Source: Leptospiraceae bacterium UBA2033 (GTDB lineage Bacteria > Spirochaetota > Leptospiria > Leptospirales > Leptospiraceae). From it: a stretch of DNA of 14,252 bases. Position 1 is the stretch's first letter. Each line of letters begins with the position of its first letter. This document shows, piece by piece, positions 7,189-14,252 of the stretch. The stretch is from positions 20,392-34,643 of the forward strand of contig DDBL01000060.1 in NCBI GenBank assembly GCA_002333425.1, in the 5' to 3' direction. The notes under the pieces are model-generated. The model saw only the letters and a program-made list of their open reading frames with translations, made no database searches and was not told the DNA's origin. A program made the position numbers and the translations under genes.

Positions 7189-8870
7189 TGTTCGTCCATC
7201 TCCTCTTCGGCAATACTAGTTAAATCTAAGTTCTTCAAGTGAACCCGCATGATTTCTCCCACATCTAGGATTAAAGCAGGGGTTTCGTCTTTTAAAATGG
7301 CAAGTCCAGAAAAAAGGTATACGTTCTTAATTTCAAAATTCAAAGGACGCACTACAACTTCGTTCATATCTTCTACTTGATCAGCCAGTAGTCCATATTT
7401 GAACTGATTGACTTCTATAATCAGAATAGAAATTTTTTTGCCTAAGTCTTTTTGTCTATCCGCAACTTCTTTGTTATCCTCATACTTTATAATTTGCGAT
7501 AGATAAATAATTGGAATCAAATCTCCTCTATGTTTATAAGTAGGAAACCCATTTATCACTTCTAGCGTACTAATAAATGTATCACTTTCTAACTGCATGA
7601 TTTCGTAAAGATTCGCACGGGTAATGATATATTTCTCCGTTCCAACTGAAACAACTACGGAAGGAACTATTTCATCAATCAAAGGAAGCGTAATGTGAAA
7701 TTCCACTCCTTTGTTTGGAGTATTTTTATAGATATAAAATTTGCCTGCAATCTGTTCGATATTGGAACGAACGATATCCAAACCAGCAGAGGACTTAGAG
7801 CTAGAAAATCCTTCCCGAAAAATAAAATCTATCGCCTCTTGGTCTGTTAGCCTCTCTGCTTCTTCTGTTAAAAGCAAATTTTTCTCGATAAGTTTACGTT
7901 TCACACGAATTGGTTCAATTCCTGCTCCATCATCTTTGATCTTAATATAAAACAATTCTCCATGATGAAACGCCTTGAGCTGAATTTCGCCCATAGGGGA
8001 CTTACCAAGTTCGGTTCTAATTTCTGGCATTTCGATTCCATGTTCTACCGAATTTTTGATGATATGAATCAGGCAGTTGCGCAAAATATCGAGCATCCGT
8101 GTATCTAATTCTTTCTCTCCACCTTCGATAGAAAAAGAAACTTGTTTGTCCTGCATTTGTGCAATATCAGAAACTACTTTATCAAAATTATGAAGAAGTG
8201 TTCCGAGTGTCTTAGTCTTTGCTTTATGAACTTGGGTATATAAATCTCTGGTCAATAATTCTAATTTTCTAGAATGACTATCTAATGGAGAACTTTTATC
8301 TTGGTTTGCGATTTCTTTGATTTGGATCTGGGTTTGTAAAAGCGAGATGATAGAATTCATCAGGCTATCCATAATTTCATTTTCCGTGAAAATAGGAGTC
8401 ATCGCAATGGGAATGTCAGTGGAAGAAACGCGAGTGGATCTGTCATCTTCATCATCACTCGAAGCGACAATAAACTCTTCCCCCGATTCCTGTTTAGTGA
8501 TAAGCTCCTCAATATCACTCACCATACTAGAGTTGATTAATTGTGGCTCTTTTCCTGTTTCGTCAATGGCAAAGATAATGTCTCGAATGCTAAAATTGAG
8601 TTTTAAAATAATTGTTATAATTTCACTGCTCAGGTCATATTCCGATGAGCGTAAATGATCAATCAGCCTTTCCCCGATATGAGTCATCGAGCCTAACTTA
8701 TGGAATCCAAATAGTTTGGCTGAATCCAAAAAGGTTTTAAAATTAGCATGAATGGTATCTAGGTATTCTCTCTGGTCAATGTTCTTACCAAGTAGGATTA
8801 ATTGTTTATCCAGAGAATTTAGAGTTTCGTAACTCTCATCTAGAAATAGTTTTAACTGATCTTTTTCCAA
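7185..8870 (-). CDS. cheA: CheA-like protein with non-phosphorylatable P1 domain (probable pseudokinase or scaffold)
   Basis: The domains follow CheA order: P1/HPt-like (about 1-105), an acidic linker (105-160) with no recognisable P2, P3 dimerisation helices (about 162-240), HATPase P4 (about 245-395) and CheW-like P5 (about 400-545). P1 aligns without gaps to the E. coli phospho-site, but HSIKGGAGTFGF reads KTFLDSAKLFGF, so the phospho-accepting His is Lys45 (codon AAA, 8736-8738). The partner THLMEN is kept as THIGER (E67). In P4 the N box (IIKNSVEHGIE, N273) and G1 box (DDGAG, 313-317) are good. The ATP lid between GFS (355-357) and LD (364-365) is about seven residues shorter than usual, and GRGVGMD is reduced to SAGLD. 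The start is TTG 8870; a stop codon lies just upstream in frame, and homology begins at residue 3. It may still build arrays through P3 and P5 without supplying phosphate. Confidence 0.92.
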   Translation of the reverse strand: MEKDQLKLFLDESYETLNSLDKQLILLGKNIDQREYLDTIHANFKTFLDSAKLFGFHKLGSMTHIGERLIDHLRSSEYDLSSEIITIILKLNFSIRDIIFAIDETGKEPQLINSSMVSDIEELITKQESGEEFIVASSDDEDDRSTRVSSTDIPIAMTPIFTENEIMDSLMNSIISLLQTQIQIKEIANQDKSSPLDSHSRKLELLTRDLYTQVHKAKTKTLGTLLHNFDKVVSDIAQMQDKQVSFSIEGGEKELDTRMLDILRNCLIHIIKNSVEHGIEMPEIRTELGKSPMGEIQLKAFHHGELFYIKIKDDGAGIEPIRVKRKLIEKNLLLTEEAERLTDQEAIDFIFREGFSSSKSSAGLDIVRSNIEQIAGKFYIYKNTPNKGVEFHITLPLIDEIVPSVVVSVGTEKYIITRANLYEIMQLESDTFISTLEVINGFPTYKHRGDLIPIIYLSQIIKYEDNKEVADRQKDLGKKISILIIEVNQFKYGLLADQVEDMNEVVVRPLNFEIKNVYLFSGLAILKDETPALILDVGEIMRVHLKNLDLTSIAEEEMDEQ

Positions 8871-8884
8871 ACTTTTTTAAAAGT

Positions 8885-8890
8885 CTCCCT
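8885..8890 (-). promoter_or_regulatory. Candidate Shine-Dalgarno of the cheA-like gene
   Basis: AGGGAG on the minus strand lies 14 nt before the TTG start at 8870, longer than the usual 5-10 nt. An in-frame TAA between them, three codons upstream of the TTG, rules out an earlier start. The weak start codon and long spacing predict low expression of this first gene. I see no convincing -35/-10 pair in 8891-8975. Confidence 0.4.
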
Positions 8891-8978
8891 ATATCTATTT
8901 CGGCAAACAAGTATCGAATATTCTCATAATTACAATTCATTATTTTCAGAAAATAGAAATTTTTAAGGAGAAGATTTG

Positions 8979-9038
8979 CCACAGAGGCACAGAGTCACGG
9001 AGAAATTAGCAAAGCGAGTTCAATACTGCAAAGTTAAG
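8979..9038 (+). repeat. Intergenic repeat, copy R2
   Basis: It begins with an ACAGAG-type tandem motif (ccacagaggcacagag, then tcacggag, 8979-9002) and ends with ttcaatactgcaaagttaag (9019-9038). The latter matches 14100-14119 at 17 of 20 bases. It lies in the divergent spacer between the che-type operon and the small lipoprotein gene, which is otherwise featureless A/T-rich DNA. Confidence 0.65.
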
Positions 9039-9123
9039 ATAAGGAAAAATTTGTAGACTAATTTTTATTTACACTCTAAAGACTAGATTTTAAATTTGTT
9101 AGAATTGGAGTTAATAGAATTGT

Positions 9124-9459
9124 ATGAGAATCGGTTCTAGTGCTAGAAGAAAAACGGCTTTTACAATTAATATGGTAGTAATAGCATTCCTTTTTCTGTT
9201 ATTTTTATTCTATAATTGTGACCCAACAATTTCAGAAAGGGAATTTTGCCAGCAAGAAAATATAGCGATAACTTGGGATGGAGTTTGTAACGCTTACTCA
9301 TGTAATAACTATGAAATAGGGACAAAAGAAAAAACAGATTGTGATAATTCGAGAGTTCTACAGTGTTTACTTGAATATAAACAAGGACAATGCCCTGAAA
9401 AATCGAACAAGCCTGGCTCTCAAATTTTAAAACATCCAAAAGAATTTCTAACAGAATGA
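9124..9459 (+). CDS. Small Cys-rich putative lipoprotein, unknown function
   Basis: I do not recognise this 111-residue protein. It starts with a basic N-region (MRIGSSARRK), then a strongly hydrophobic stretch (about 17-30) ending LFLFYNC. Cys32 could be the lipidated residue under the relaxed spirochaete lipobox rules, although F-Y-N is not a canonical -3 to -1 sequence. Six further cysteines (42, 55, 60, 73, 81, 90) lie in the short exported part, enough for three disulfides. The spacing (C-x12-C-x4-C-x12-C-x7-C-x8-C) is regular enough to suggest a real fold. GGAG lies at 9107-9110, 13 nt upstream of the ATG, which is long; an in-frame stop just upstream excludes an earlier start. It stands alone, divergent from the che-type operon. 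Confidence 0.6.
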   Translation: MRIGSSARRKTAFTINMVVIAFLFLLFLFYNCDPTISEREFCQQENIAITWDGVCNAYSCNNYEIGTKEKTDCDNSRVLQCLLEYKQGQCPEKSNKPGSQILKHPKEFLTE

Positions 9460-9617
9460 GGGTAATTCAAACCTGTATGGGAAACCATTTATTTTTTTCA
9501 AACAATACTGATTTTCCTTCGTTGGCATGTTTGGCTTTCAAAACCTCCCGAAAATCCTTTTTCAGAAAAAAATAAATAACTTCGTATTTAGCCTCTAGCT
9601 AAGAATTCAGTTATAGT

Positions 9618-10322
9618 ATGACAAAAAACGCAAAAGGCAATACAAAGTTTCTACCCAAAGGACTTGAAATCATTCATGAAGATAGAGACATACTCGTTGT
9701 CAATAAACCTAGCGGATTACTCACAATAGCCACAGAATCCGAAAAAGCAAAAACCGCCTACGCTTCTCTCACTGACTACGTAAAGAAAGGAAATTTCAAA
9801 TCCAAGAATCGAATCTTCATTGTTCATAGACTAGATCGCGATACCTCCGGCATATTAGTATTTGCCAAAACAGAGTCAGCAAAATTAAATCTACAGGATA
9901 ACTGGGATACTACTACTAAAAAATACGTAGCAGTCACACATGGAAAATGGGAAAAACAAGAAGGAACCATTAGCTCCTACTTAACCGAAAACAAAGCACT
10001 CCAAGTCTATTCCACAAAAGACCAGTCGATTGGAAAGTTATCACATACTCAATATAAAGTGCTAAAGGATACTCCTAATTATTCGCTAGTCGAAGTAAAT
10101 CTACTAACAGGCAGAAAAAACCAAATCCGAGTTCATTTTGCAGACGAACACCACCCAATCGTAGGCGACCTAAAATACGGTGACGACAAAAAAAAATATT
10201 TGCGACTTGCTCTTCATTCTCTTTCTATTCGTTTTAAACATCCCTACAGTGGAAATGAAATTTTCTTTGAAACTGCTATACCAAGTTTTCTTTTGGATCT
10301 TGTAGGCGGGTATGTAATTTAA
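9618..10322 (+). CDS. RluA-family RNA pseudouridine synthase (no S4 domain)
   Basis: It converts a uridine of rRNA or tRNA to pseudouridine; the target base cannot be deduced. The 234-residue protein has the family core: ILVVNKPSGL at about 25-34 (motif I), VHRLDRDTSGILVFAK at about 69-84 with catalytic Asp73, KKYVAVTHG near 101-109, GRKNQIRVHF at 165-174, and the LALHS element near 197-201. It lacks the N-terminal S4 RNA-binding domain of RluC and RluD and is close in size to RluA/TruC-type enzymes. The ATG has no clear Shine-Dalgarno. It is not obviously part of an operon: 158 nt without a gene lie upstream and 221 nt downstream. Those upstream bases (9460-9617) show nothing I can name. Confidence 0.93.
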   Translation: MTKNAKGNTKFLPKGLEIIHEDRDILVVNKPSGLLTIATESEKAKTAYASLTDYVKKGNFKSKNRIFIVHRLDRDTSGILVFAKTESAKLNLQDNWDTTTKKYVAVTHGKWEKQEGTISSYLTENKALQVYSTKDQSIGKLSHTQYKVLKDTPNYSLVEVNLLTGRKNQIRVHFADEHHPIVGDLKYGDDKKKYLRLALHSLSIRFKHPYSGNEIFFETAIPSFLLDLVGGYVI

Positions 10323-10386
10323 TTAAGAATTTTGAATGAGAAATTTTGAATTAGATAGGGTTTTGAAAATTAACTAAAAATGGGGT

Positions 10387-10405
10387 TTGGGGTGATTATC
10401 CCCAA
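10387..10405 (+). other. Small hairpin downstream of the pseudouridine synthase gene
   Basis: TTGGGG (10387-10392) and CCCCAA (10400-10405) flank a 7-nt loop. No T-run follows, so it is a weak terminator candidate at best. The next bases (10406-10440, cgccgacacttgtactgagc and onward) have a GC-richer composition than the flanks and look like a spacer-repeat fragment. Just before it, aattttgaat occurs twice (10328-10337 and 10342-10351). Confidence 0.4.
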
Positions 10406-10460
10406 GTCGCCGACACTTGTACTGAGCCTGCCAAATGTAGGAAATCCTTATCTACCTCAA

Positions 10461-10491
10461 ATTTCTAATCGAGTGAAACGAGATTAGAAAT
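10461..10491. repeat. Perfect 10-bp inverted repeat upstream of the restriction-modification gene
   Basis: atttctaatc (10461-10470) and gattagaaat (10482-10491) are exact reverse complements separated by 11 nt (gagtgaaacga). It lies 53 nt before the start of the restriction-modification gene. It could be a hairpin in a leader RNA, an operator for a dimeric controller, or a repeat remnant. No controller (C-protein) gene is present. Confidence 0.55.
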
Positions 10492-10543
10492 CTGGGTAAT
10501 AAATATATAGACAGTAAAATTATAATAATTTTCAGTTAAAATT

Positions 10544-13500
10544 ATGGATATACTAATTTCAAGTTCTAATGAATATAAAATAAAAATGATGGAAGAAGTT
10601 GATAAATATCTTTCTTCTGAAATGATTCCATACGATGATATAAAAAACAAATTAGAAGAAATTAACTATGAGCCATTAAAAGATTATTTTAATCAACTCC
10701 TTCATAAAGTAAAACCAGAAACAGCAACATCTGAGTTATTCAAATCAATTTGTAAAGATATTTTGAAATTGCATACCTACCCAGAAGTCAAGGTTGCAGA
10801 CGGCTTTATTGATTTTTTCATTGAGGAAAACATCGGTAATCCTGTACTCATTGAGTTAAAACCATCCTACCACCTAAACAAATCAGTTCAAAGTCTTCGT
10901 AAAAATACTCTTGTCTATACAGAGCATACAGTTCAAATTTCAAAATACTTAAAAGGCAAAAATGACTTTGTAATTTTAACAAATTTAAAAGAATTATTTA
11001 TTTTTAACAGAGAAGCGATTTTAGATTTTAAACCATTTTACGAGGGAAAATTCTTTTCGTTTATCACAGAATATTTATCTGTTGGAAATGTTTGGGATTA
11101 TATCCGAAGAATTGAGAGTAGAACTCCGCTTGCTAATTTAGAAGATCAATTTTTTTCTGACTTGAAGAAATGGAATAAAGAATTACAAGAAATCAAATAT
11201 TTAAGTCATTCTACTCTCAGTAAAGATGAGTTGATTGTCACCTTATTAAATAAAATTATTTTTATCAAAACGTTAGAAGACTTTGGGCTAATACCGTTTA
11301 AGTTCTTTGAAGATTCTTACACTAAAAAATACGAAGATTGGTATGTGAAAGGAAATACGGTAGTCTTTAATTATTTTTTTAAAGAAATTGAAGACTGGTT
11401 TTATGAATTCTATGACACAGAATTATTTAGAATTAAAATCTGGGAGTTCATAGATAAAGATAAGGCTAATGTCAACAAGTTCAAAAATACATTTGAAACA
11501 GTTCTTGGTTTTGGAAAGTGGGACAGAGTTTTTGGCAAGGGGCTAATACACTATAACTACAGACAGATAGATGAAGACGTATTTGGAAAAGCATACGAAA
11601 GCTGGATTGCAGAAAGCAGAAAAGATTCTGGAATTTATTACACTTCTAAAACAATCACCAAATACATGAGTGAAAATCTGGTGACTCATCTTTTTAAAGA
11701 TACAAAAGAAGAACTCATCCAATGTTTAGATCAGACTGATTATGAAAAAGCAAAGTTAAAATGGAAAGAACTACAGAATATTAAAATCATAGATCCGTCT
11801 TCTGGTTCGGGAAGTTTTTTAATTAAAGTACTAAAAGAAATTTACTCAGTCTATTTAGAAATCAAAAAGAAATTAGAATGGGTGGAACAGATTCATTCTC
11901 ACGCAGGCTCTAAAGATTTGTTTGATATTCCAAAACAAATTTTGGAAGGCAAAAAATTTTATGAATACGTAAACTTTGATGAGCCACGTTTACTCATTTC
12001 CAGAATGATTTTAAATCATATCTATGGTGCAGACTTAGACGAAAGAGCCTTAGAGACTGCTAAAACAAATATTTGGAAAGAAGCAGTCAAGTTAGATCCG
12101 CAAGCATTTAACTTTAGAAAATTACCAGAGGATAAGAACCATATACTCCCAAGTCTAGAAATGAATTTTGTGAGCGGCGATAGCCTATATGACATGGACT
12201 GGAAAGAAGAAATTTCTATTCTCCAAAAGGAATTTAAACCAGAAATTATCCAACTTCATAAAATCAGAAACAGTTACCTAGATAATCCATTTCATCCCGA
12301 ATATCTAGATGATACAAAAAGTATTAAGGATAAAGTCAAACAAGCTCTATTAGAAAAATTAGAACCAATTTCAAAACCACTCTTCTATCCATTGGAATAT
12401 TTTTATTGCTTCTTTGATATACAAGGAAATGCGTTAGCCGATAGCGAAATCGGTTTTAGTGGTGTAATTAGCAATCCTCCTTGGGAGGCGATAAAGCCAA
12501 TAAAAAAAGAATTTTCTGGAATAGGCAAATATGAGTTAGGCGTGTCTGAATTTGAAGATTGGTTTAAAAAGAAAATTGAATCGGATATAGAATTTAAAGC
12601 ATCTTGGGAAAAATACCAAGAATTCTACAACAAATATAAAGCCATATTGCGCTCCAAGTATTCTCACCAAGGACATGGCGATTTGAATTACTATAAAGTT
12701 TTTCTGGAACGAGATTTTGAATTACTTAAAAAAAATGGGTTTCTCAATATTCTAATTCCATCTGGAGTCCAAACGGATGAAGGCTCAACAGATTTACGAA
12801 AACTATTGATCGAAGAAAATACTTTATCTGAAATTTATTCTTTTGAGAATAGAGGATACATAGATGTAGATACTGGAAAGAAAGTTAAATTGTTTCCAGA
12901 TGTTCATCCTCAATTTAAGTTTTCCTTGATTGCAGCTAAAAACGAAAAAAGCAAATCTGATTATTCTTTTTATGGAAAATTTTATATGACTCATCCCAAA
13001 GAGTTATACGAAACTACACCGATTACATACAATAAGAATATTCTAGAAAAATTTTCACCTGAAAATTTAGCAATAATGGAATTTCAATCCAATGTTGATT
13101 ACAACCTTTGTTTAAAAATTCGTGGTATTCATCCTCTTTTTAAAGAATCGGGTATGCAATTTAAAAGAGAATTTCACATGACTGATGACGCTTCACTTTT
13201 CAGTAAAGTTAAAGGAAAAACCAAAATCCCACTTTATGAAGGAAAAATGATTCACCAATTTAATCCAAATTTTGAATCTCCCTCTCACTTTGTAGAACTT
13301 TCAAAATGTCAAAAAGCTCTTATCAATAGAGATTACAACAAAATAGCCTCTCTATTAAAAACAGACAATGAAGGTGGGAAAAAATATTTTCAAAAGAATA
13401 AATTTCTTATGGAATATGAAACCTATCGTTTGGTTTATAGAGCAATTGCAAGCTCTACTAATGAAAGAACTTTAATATCAACTCTTATACCTAAAAATCA

Positions 13501-13999
13501 TTTTACTGTAAATTCTATTAACTATTTAATCAATATTGAATACATAATAAAAGATGAGAAAGTTCATCAAGATAAAATTAAATCATCAGAACTTTTATAT
13601 TACTGTGCATTACTAAATTCATTAACATTAAATTTTTATATCAGAAATAAAGTATCTGCAAATTTGAATATGTTTTTTCTCTACGAACTTCCCTTTCCAA
13701 CAATACCGAATAAAAAAATCAAATCTAAAATCGTTGAACTTTCGTATAGATTAATTCATCACAATGATATGAACAAGGAATTTGTGGATTTAGGAAAAGA
13801 AATCGGCATAGAAATCAAAGACACGATTGATCCAATTCAAGACCGTGCGACTCTTGAAGTAATCATCGCAAAAGAAATTTACGGACTGGGGCTTGATGAT
13901 TGGAATCACCTAACGTCTACATTTACATTTGGCGGCGGCGAAACAAAAAGAGAATTGGATGCTATCATTGACAAATCAAAAGAAATCTTTAATGATTAG
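10544..13999 (+). CDS. Single-chain restriction-modification enzyme, Type IIG-like (Eco57I/TaqI-type N6-adenine methylase with nuclease domain)
   Basis: The 1151-residue protein carries cleavage, methylation and specificity in one chain. An N-terminal PD-(D/E)xK-type nuclease is suggested by SELFK (E64), VADGFID (D86/D90) and VLIELK (E104, K106). A helical linker of about 200 residues leads to the methylase: DSGIYYTSKTITKYM (361-375, motif X), IIDPSSGSGSFL (415-426, SAM-binding motif I), YGADLDERAL (494-503, motif II) and ISNPPWEAI (642-650, catalytic NPPW). The order X-I-IV is the gamma class, which makes N6-methyladenine. Residues from about 850 to the end are the likely target-recognition region. 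All key residues look intact. The ATG has no Shine-Dalgarno, and the gene is more A/T-rich than its neighbours, consistent with transfer. No separate specificity subunit, McrBC, BREX or DISARM gene is adjacent. A BREX PglX-like methylase is less likely because of the nuclease motifs. Confidence 0.9.
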   Translation: MDILISSSNEYKIKMMEEVDKYLSSEMIPYDDIKNKLEEINYEPLKDYFNQLLHKVKPETATSELFKSICKDILKLHTYPEVKVADGFIDFFIEENIGNPVLIELKPSYHLNKSVQSLRKNTLVYTEHTVQISKYLKGKNDFVILTNLKELFIFNREAILDFKPFYEGKFFSFITEYLSVGNVWDYIRRIESRTPLANLEDQFFSDLKKWNKELQEIKYLSHSTLSKDELIVTLLNKIIFIKTLEDFGLIPFKFFEDSYTKKYEDWYVKGNTVVFNYFFKEIEDWFYEFYDTELFRIKIWEFIDKDKANVNKFKNTFETVLGFGKWDRVFGKGLIHYNYRQIDEDVFGKAYESWIAESRKDSGIYYTSKTITKYMSENLVTHLFKDTKEELIQCLDQTDYEKAKLKWKELQNIKIIDPSSGSGSFLIKVLKEIYSVYLEIKKKLEWVEQIHSHAGSKDLFDIPKQILEGKKFYEYVNFDEPRLLISRMILNHIYGADLDERALETAKTNIWKEAVKLDPQAFNFRKLPEDKNHILPSLEMNFVSGDSLYDMDWKEEISILQKEFKPEIIQLHKIRNSYLDNPFHPEYLDDTKSIKDKVKQALLEKLEPISKPLFYPLEYFYCFFDIQGNALADSEIGFSGVISNPPWEAIKPIKKEFSGIGKYELGVSEFEDWFKKKIESDIEFKASWEKYQEFYNKYKAILRSKYSHQGHGDLNYYKVFLERDFELLKKNGFLNILIPSGVQTDEGSTDLRKLLIEENTLSEIYSFENRGYIDVDTGKKVKLFPDVHPQFKFSLIAAKNEKSKSDYSFYGKFYMTHPKELYETTPITYNKNILEKFSPENLAIMEFQSNVDYNLCLKIRGIHPLFKESGMQFKREFHMTDDASLFSKVKGKTKIPLYEGKMIHQFNPNFESPSHFVELSKCQKALINRDYNKIASLLKTDNEGGKKYFQKNKFLMEYETYRLVYRAIASSTNERTLISTLIPKNHFTVNSINYLINIEYIIKDEKVHQDKIKSSELLYYCALLNSLTLNFYIRNKVSANLNMFFLYELPFPTIPNKKIKSKIVELSYRLIHHNDMNKEFVDLGKEIGIEIKDTIDPIQDRATLEVIIAKEIYGLGLDDWNHLTSTFTFGGGETKRELDAIIDKSKEIFND

Positions 14000-14025
14000 A
14001 AGTTTATTCAGTGTTTGTGATATAG

Positions 14026-14065
14026 ACCTCTCACGTCGCACAAACTTATGTGCTCAGTTCGAGGT
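14026..14065 (+). other. Stem-loop downstream of the restriction-modification gene
   Basis: The outer arms are acctc (14026-14030) and gaggt (14061-14065). The inner arms are gcaca (14038-14042) and tgtgc (14049-14053) with a 6-nt loop. The arms are separated by symmetric 7-nt internal loops. It starts 26 nt after the stop codon at 13999. It lacks a T-run, so it is either an atypical terminator or part of the repeat block that follows. Confidence 0.4.
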
Positions 14066-14082
14066 GACTGTCAAAATCTTTT

Positions 14083-14252
14083 ATCCGTGTTCATAGGTGT
14101 TCAATGCTGTCAAGTTAAGAAGAAAAAGATAAACCACAAAGAACACTAAGAGAAAAGCACACAAAGATCACAAAGAAAATCATAAACTTTGTGCACTTTG
14201 TGAAAACCCTTGTGTCCTTTGTGTTAAAAAAATCCTTAATTGTACAGCATTG
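14083..14252. repeat. Long imperfect palindrome with CACAAAG direct repeats, copy R3 (reaches the window edge)
   Basis: Three nested arm pairs are visible. CAATGCTGTCAAGTTAA (14102-14118) pairs with 14236-14252 (14 of 17). AACCACAAAG plus AACACTAAG (14132-14150) pairs with 14209-14225. CACAAAGATCACAAAG (14160-14175) pairs with 14187-14202 (14 of 16). The central loop is 14176-14186. The arms themselves are built of CACAAAG-like direct repeats. The left flank 14083-14103 matches copy R1, and 14100-14119 matches copy R2. No ORF is inside. This is a mobile or amplified non-coding element in style, such as a MITE or a hairpin RNA. It may continue past 14252. Confidence 0.75.

Noticed and set aside
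8891..8975. Sigma-70 promoter for the che-type operon (TTGTAA and GATACT on the minus strand)
   Set aside because: The spacing is only about 14 nt and the region is A/T-rich enough to give such hexamers by chance.
9167..9439. 90-codon open frame on the minus strand opposite the small lipoprotein
   Set aside because: No ribosome site and no recognisable motif; the plus-strand frame has a coherent signal peptide and cysteine pattern.
10544..13999. BREX PglX or DISARM methylase
   Set aside because: The N-terminal ELK nuclease signature fits a Type IIG enzyme, and none of the other BREX or DISARM genes is adjacent.
14102..14252. CRISPR array from the recurring CACAAAG units
   Set aside because: The units are short, irregular, occur as inverted arms and have no constant-length spacers; no cas gene is present.

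Overview
The window is AT-rich DNA that I assign to a spirochaete of the Leptospira group. This is an inference from gene content and style. The evidence is an NHL-repeat/VWA-like exported protein beside a TPR envelope protein, a lipoprotein with a loose spirochaete-type lipobox, a soluble chemoreceptor in a che operon, and degenerate ACACCGAG/CACAAAG-type intergenic repeats. No ribosomal or tRNA gene is present to confirm it.

Layout. Positions 8870 down to 1 (minus strand) form one compact, operon-like run of seven genes: a CheA-like protein, CheW, a ParA-type ATPase, a soluble chemoreceptor, an NHL-propeller/VWA-like exported protein, a TPR exported protein, and an aldehyde dehydrogenase cut by the window edge. 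Three junctions overlap (cheA/cheW and NHL/TPR by 4 nt as ATGA, TPR/ALDH by 26 nt). The widest gap is 55 nt, between the receptor and the NHL gene, and holds a stem-loop. On the plus strand follow a small Cys-rich putative lipoprotein (9124-9459), an RluA-family pseudouridine synthase (9618-10322) and a large single-chain restriction-modification enzyme (10544-13999). The window ends in a long imperfect palindrome (14102-14252).

How the genes may work together. The receptor has no membrane segment and no sensor domain, so the array should be cytoplasmic. The ParA ATPase encoded beside it is the expected partner for positioning or segregating such an array, as PpfA does with TlpT in Rhodobacter sphaeroides. 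The CheA-like protein has every CheA region recognisable, but the phospho-accepting histidine of its P1 domain is lysine (K45) and its ATP lid is shortened. It therefore looks like a scaffold or pseudokinase rather than a phosphodonor. Together with two co-transcribed exported proteins, this suggests a non-canonical chemosensory-derived system. It is the most interesting content of the window.

At least three intergenic elements (4901-4920, 8979-9038, 14083-14252) share sequence. One of them lies inside the apparent N-terminal coding part of the NHL gene and makes that gene's start doubtful. The restriction-modification gene stands alone between repeat- and hairpin-rich spacers and looks acquired.
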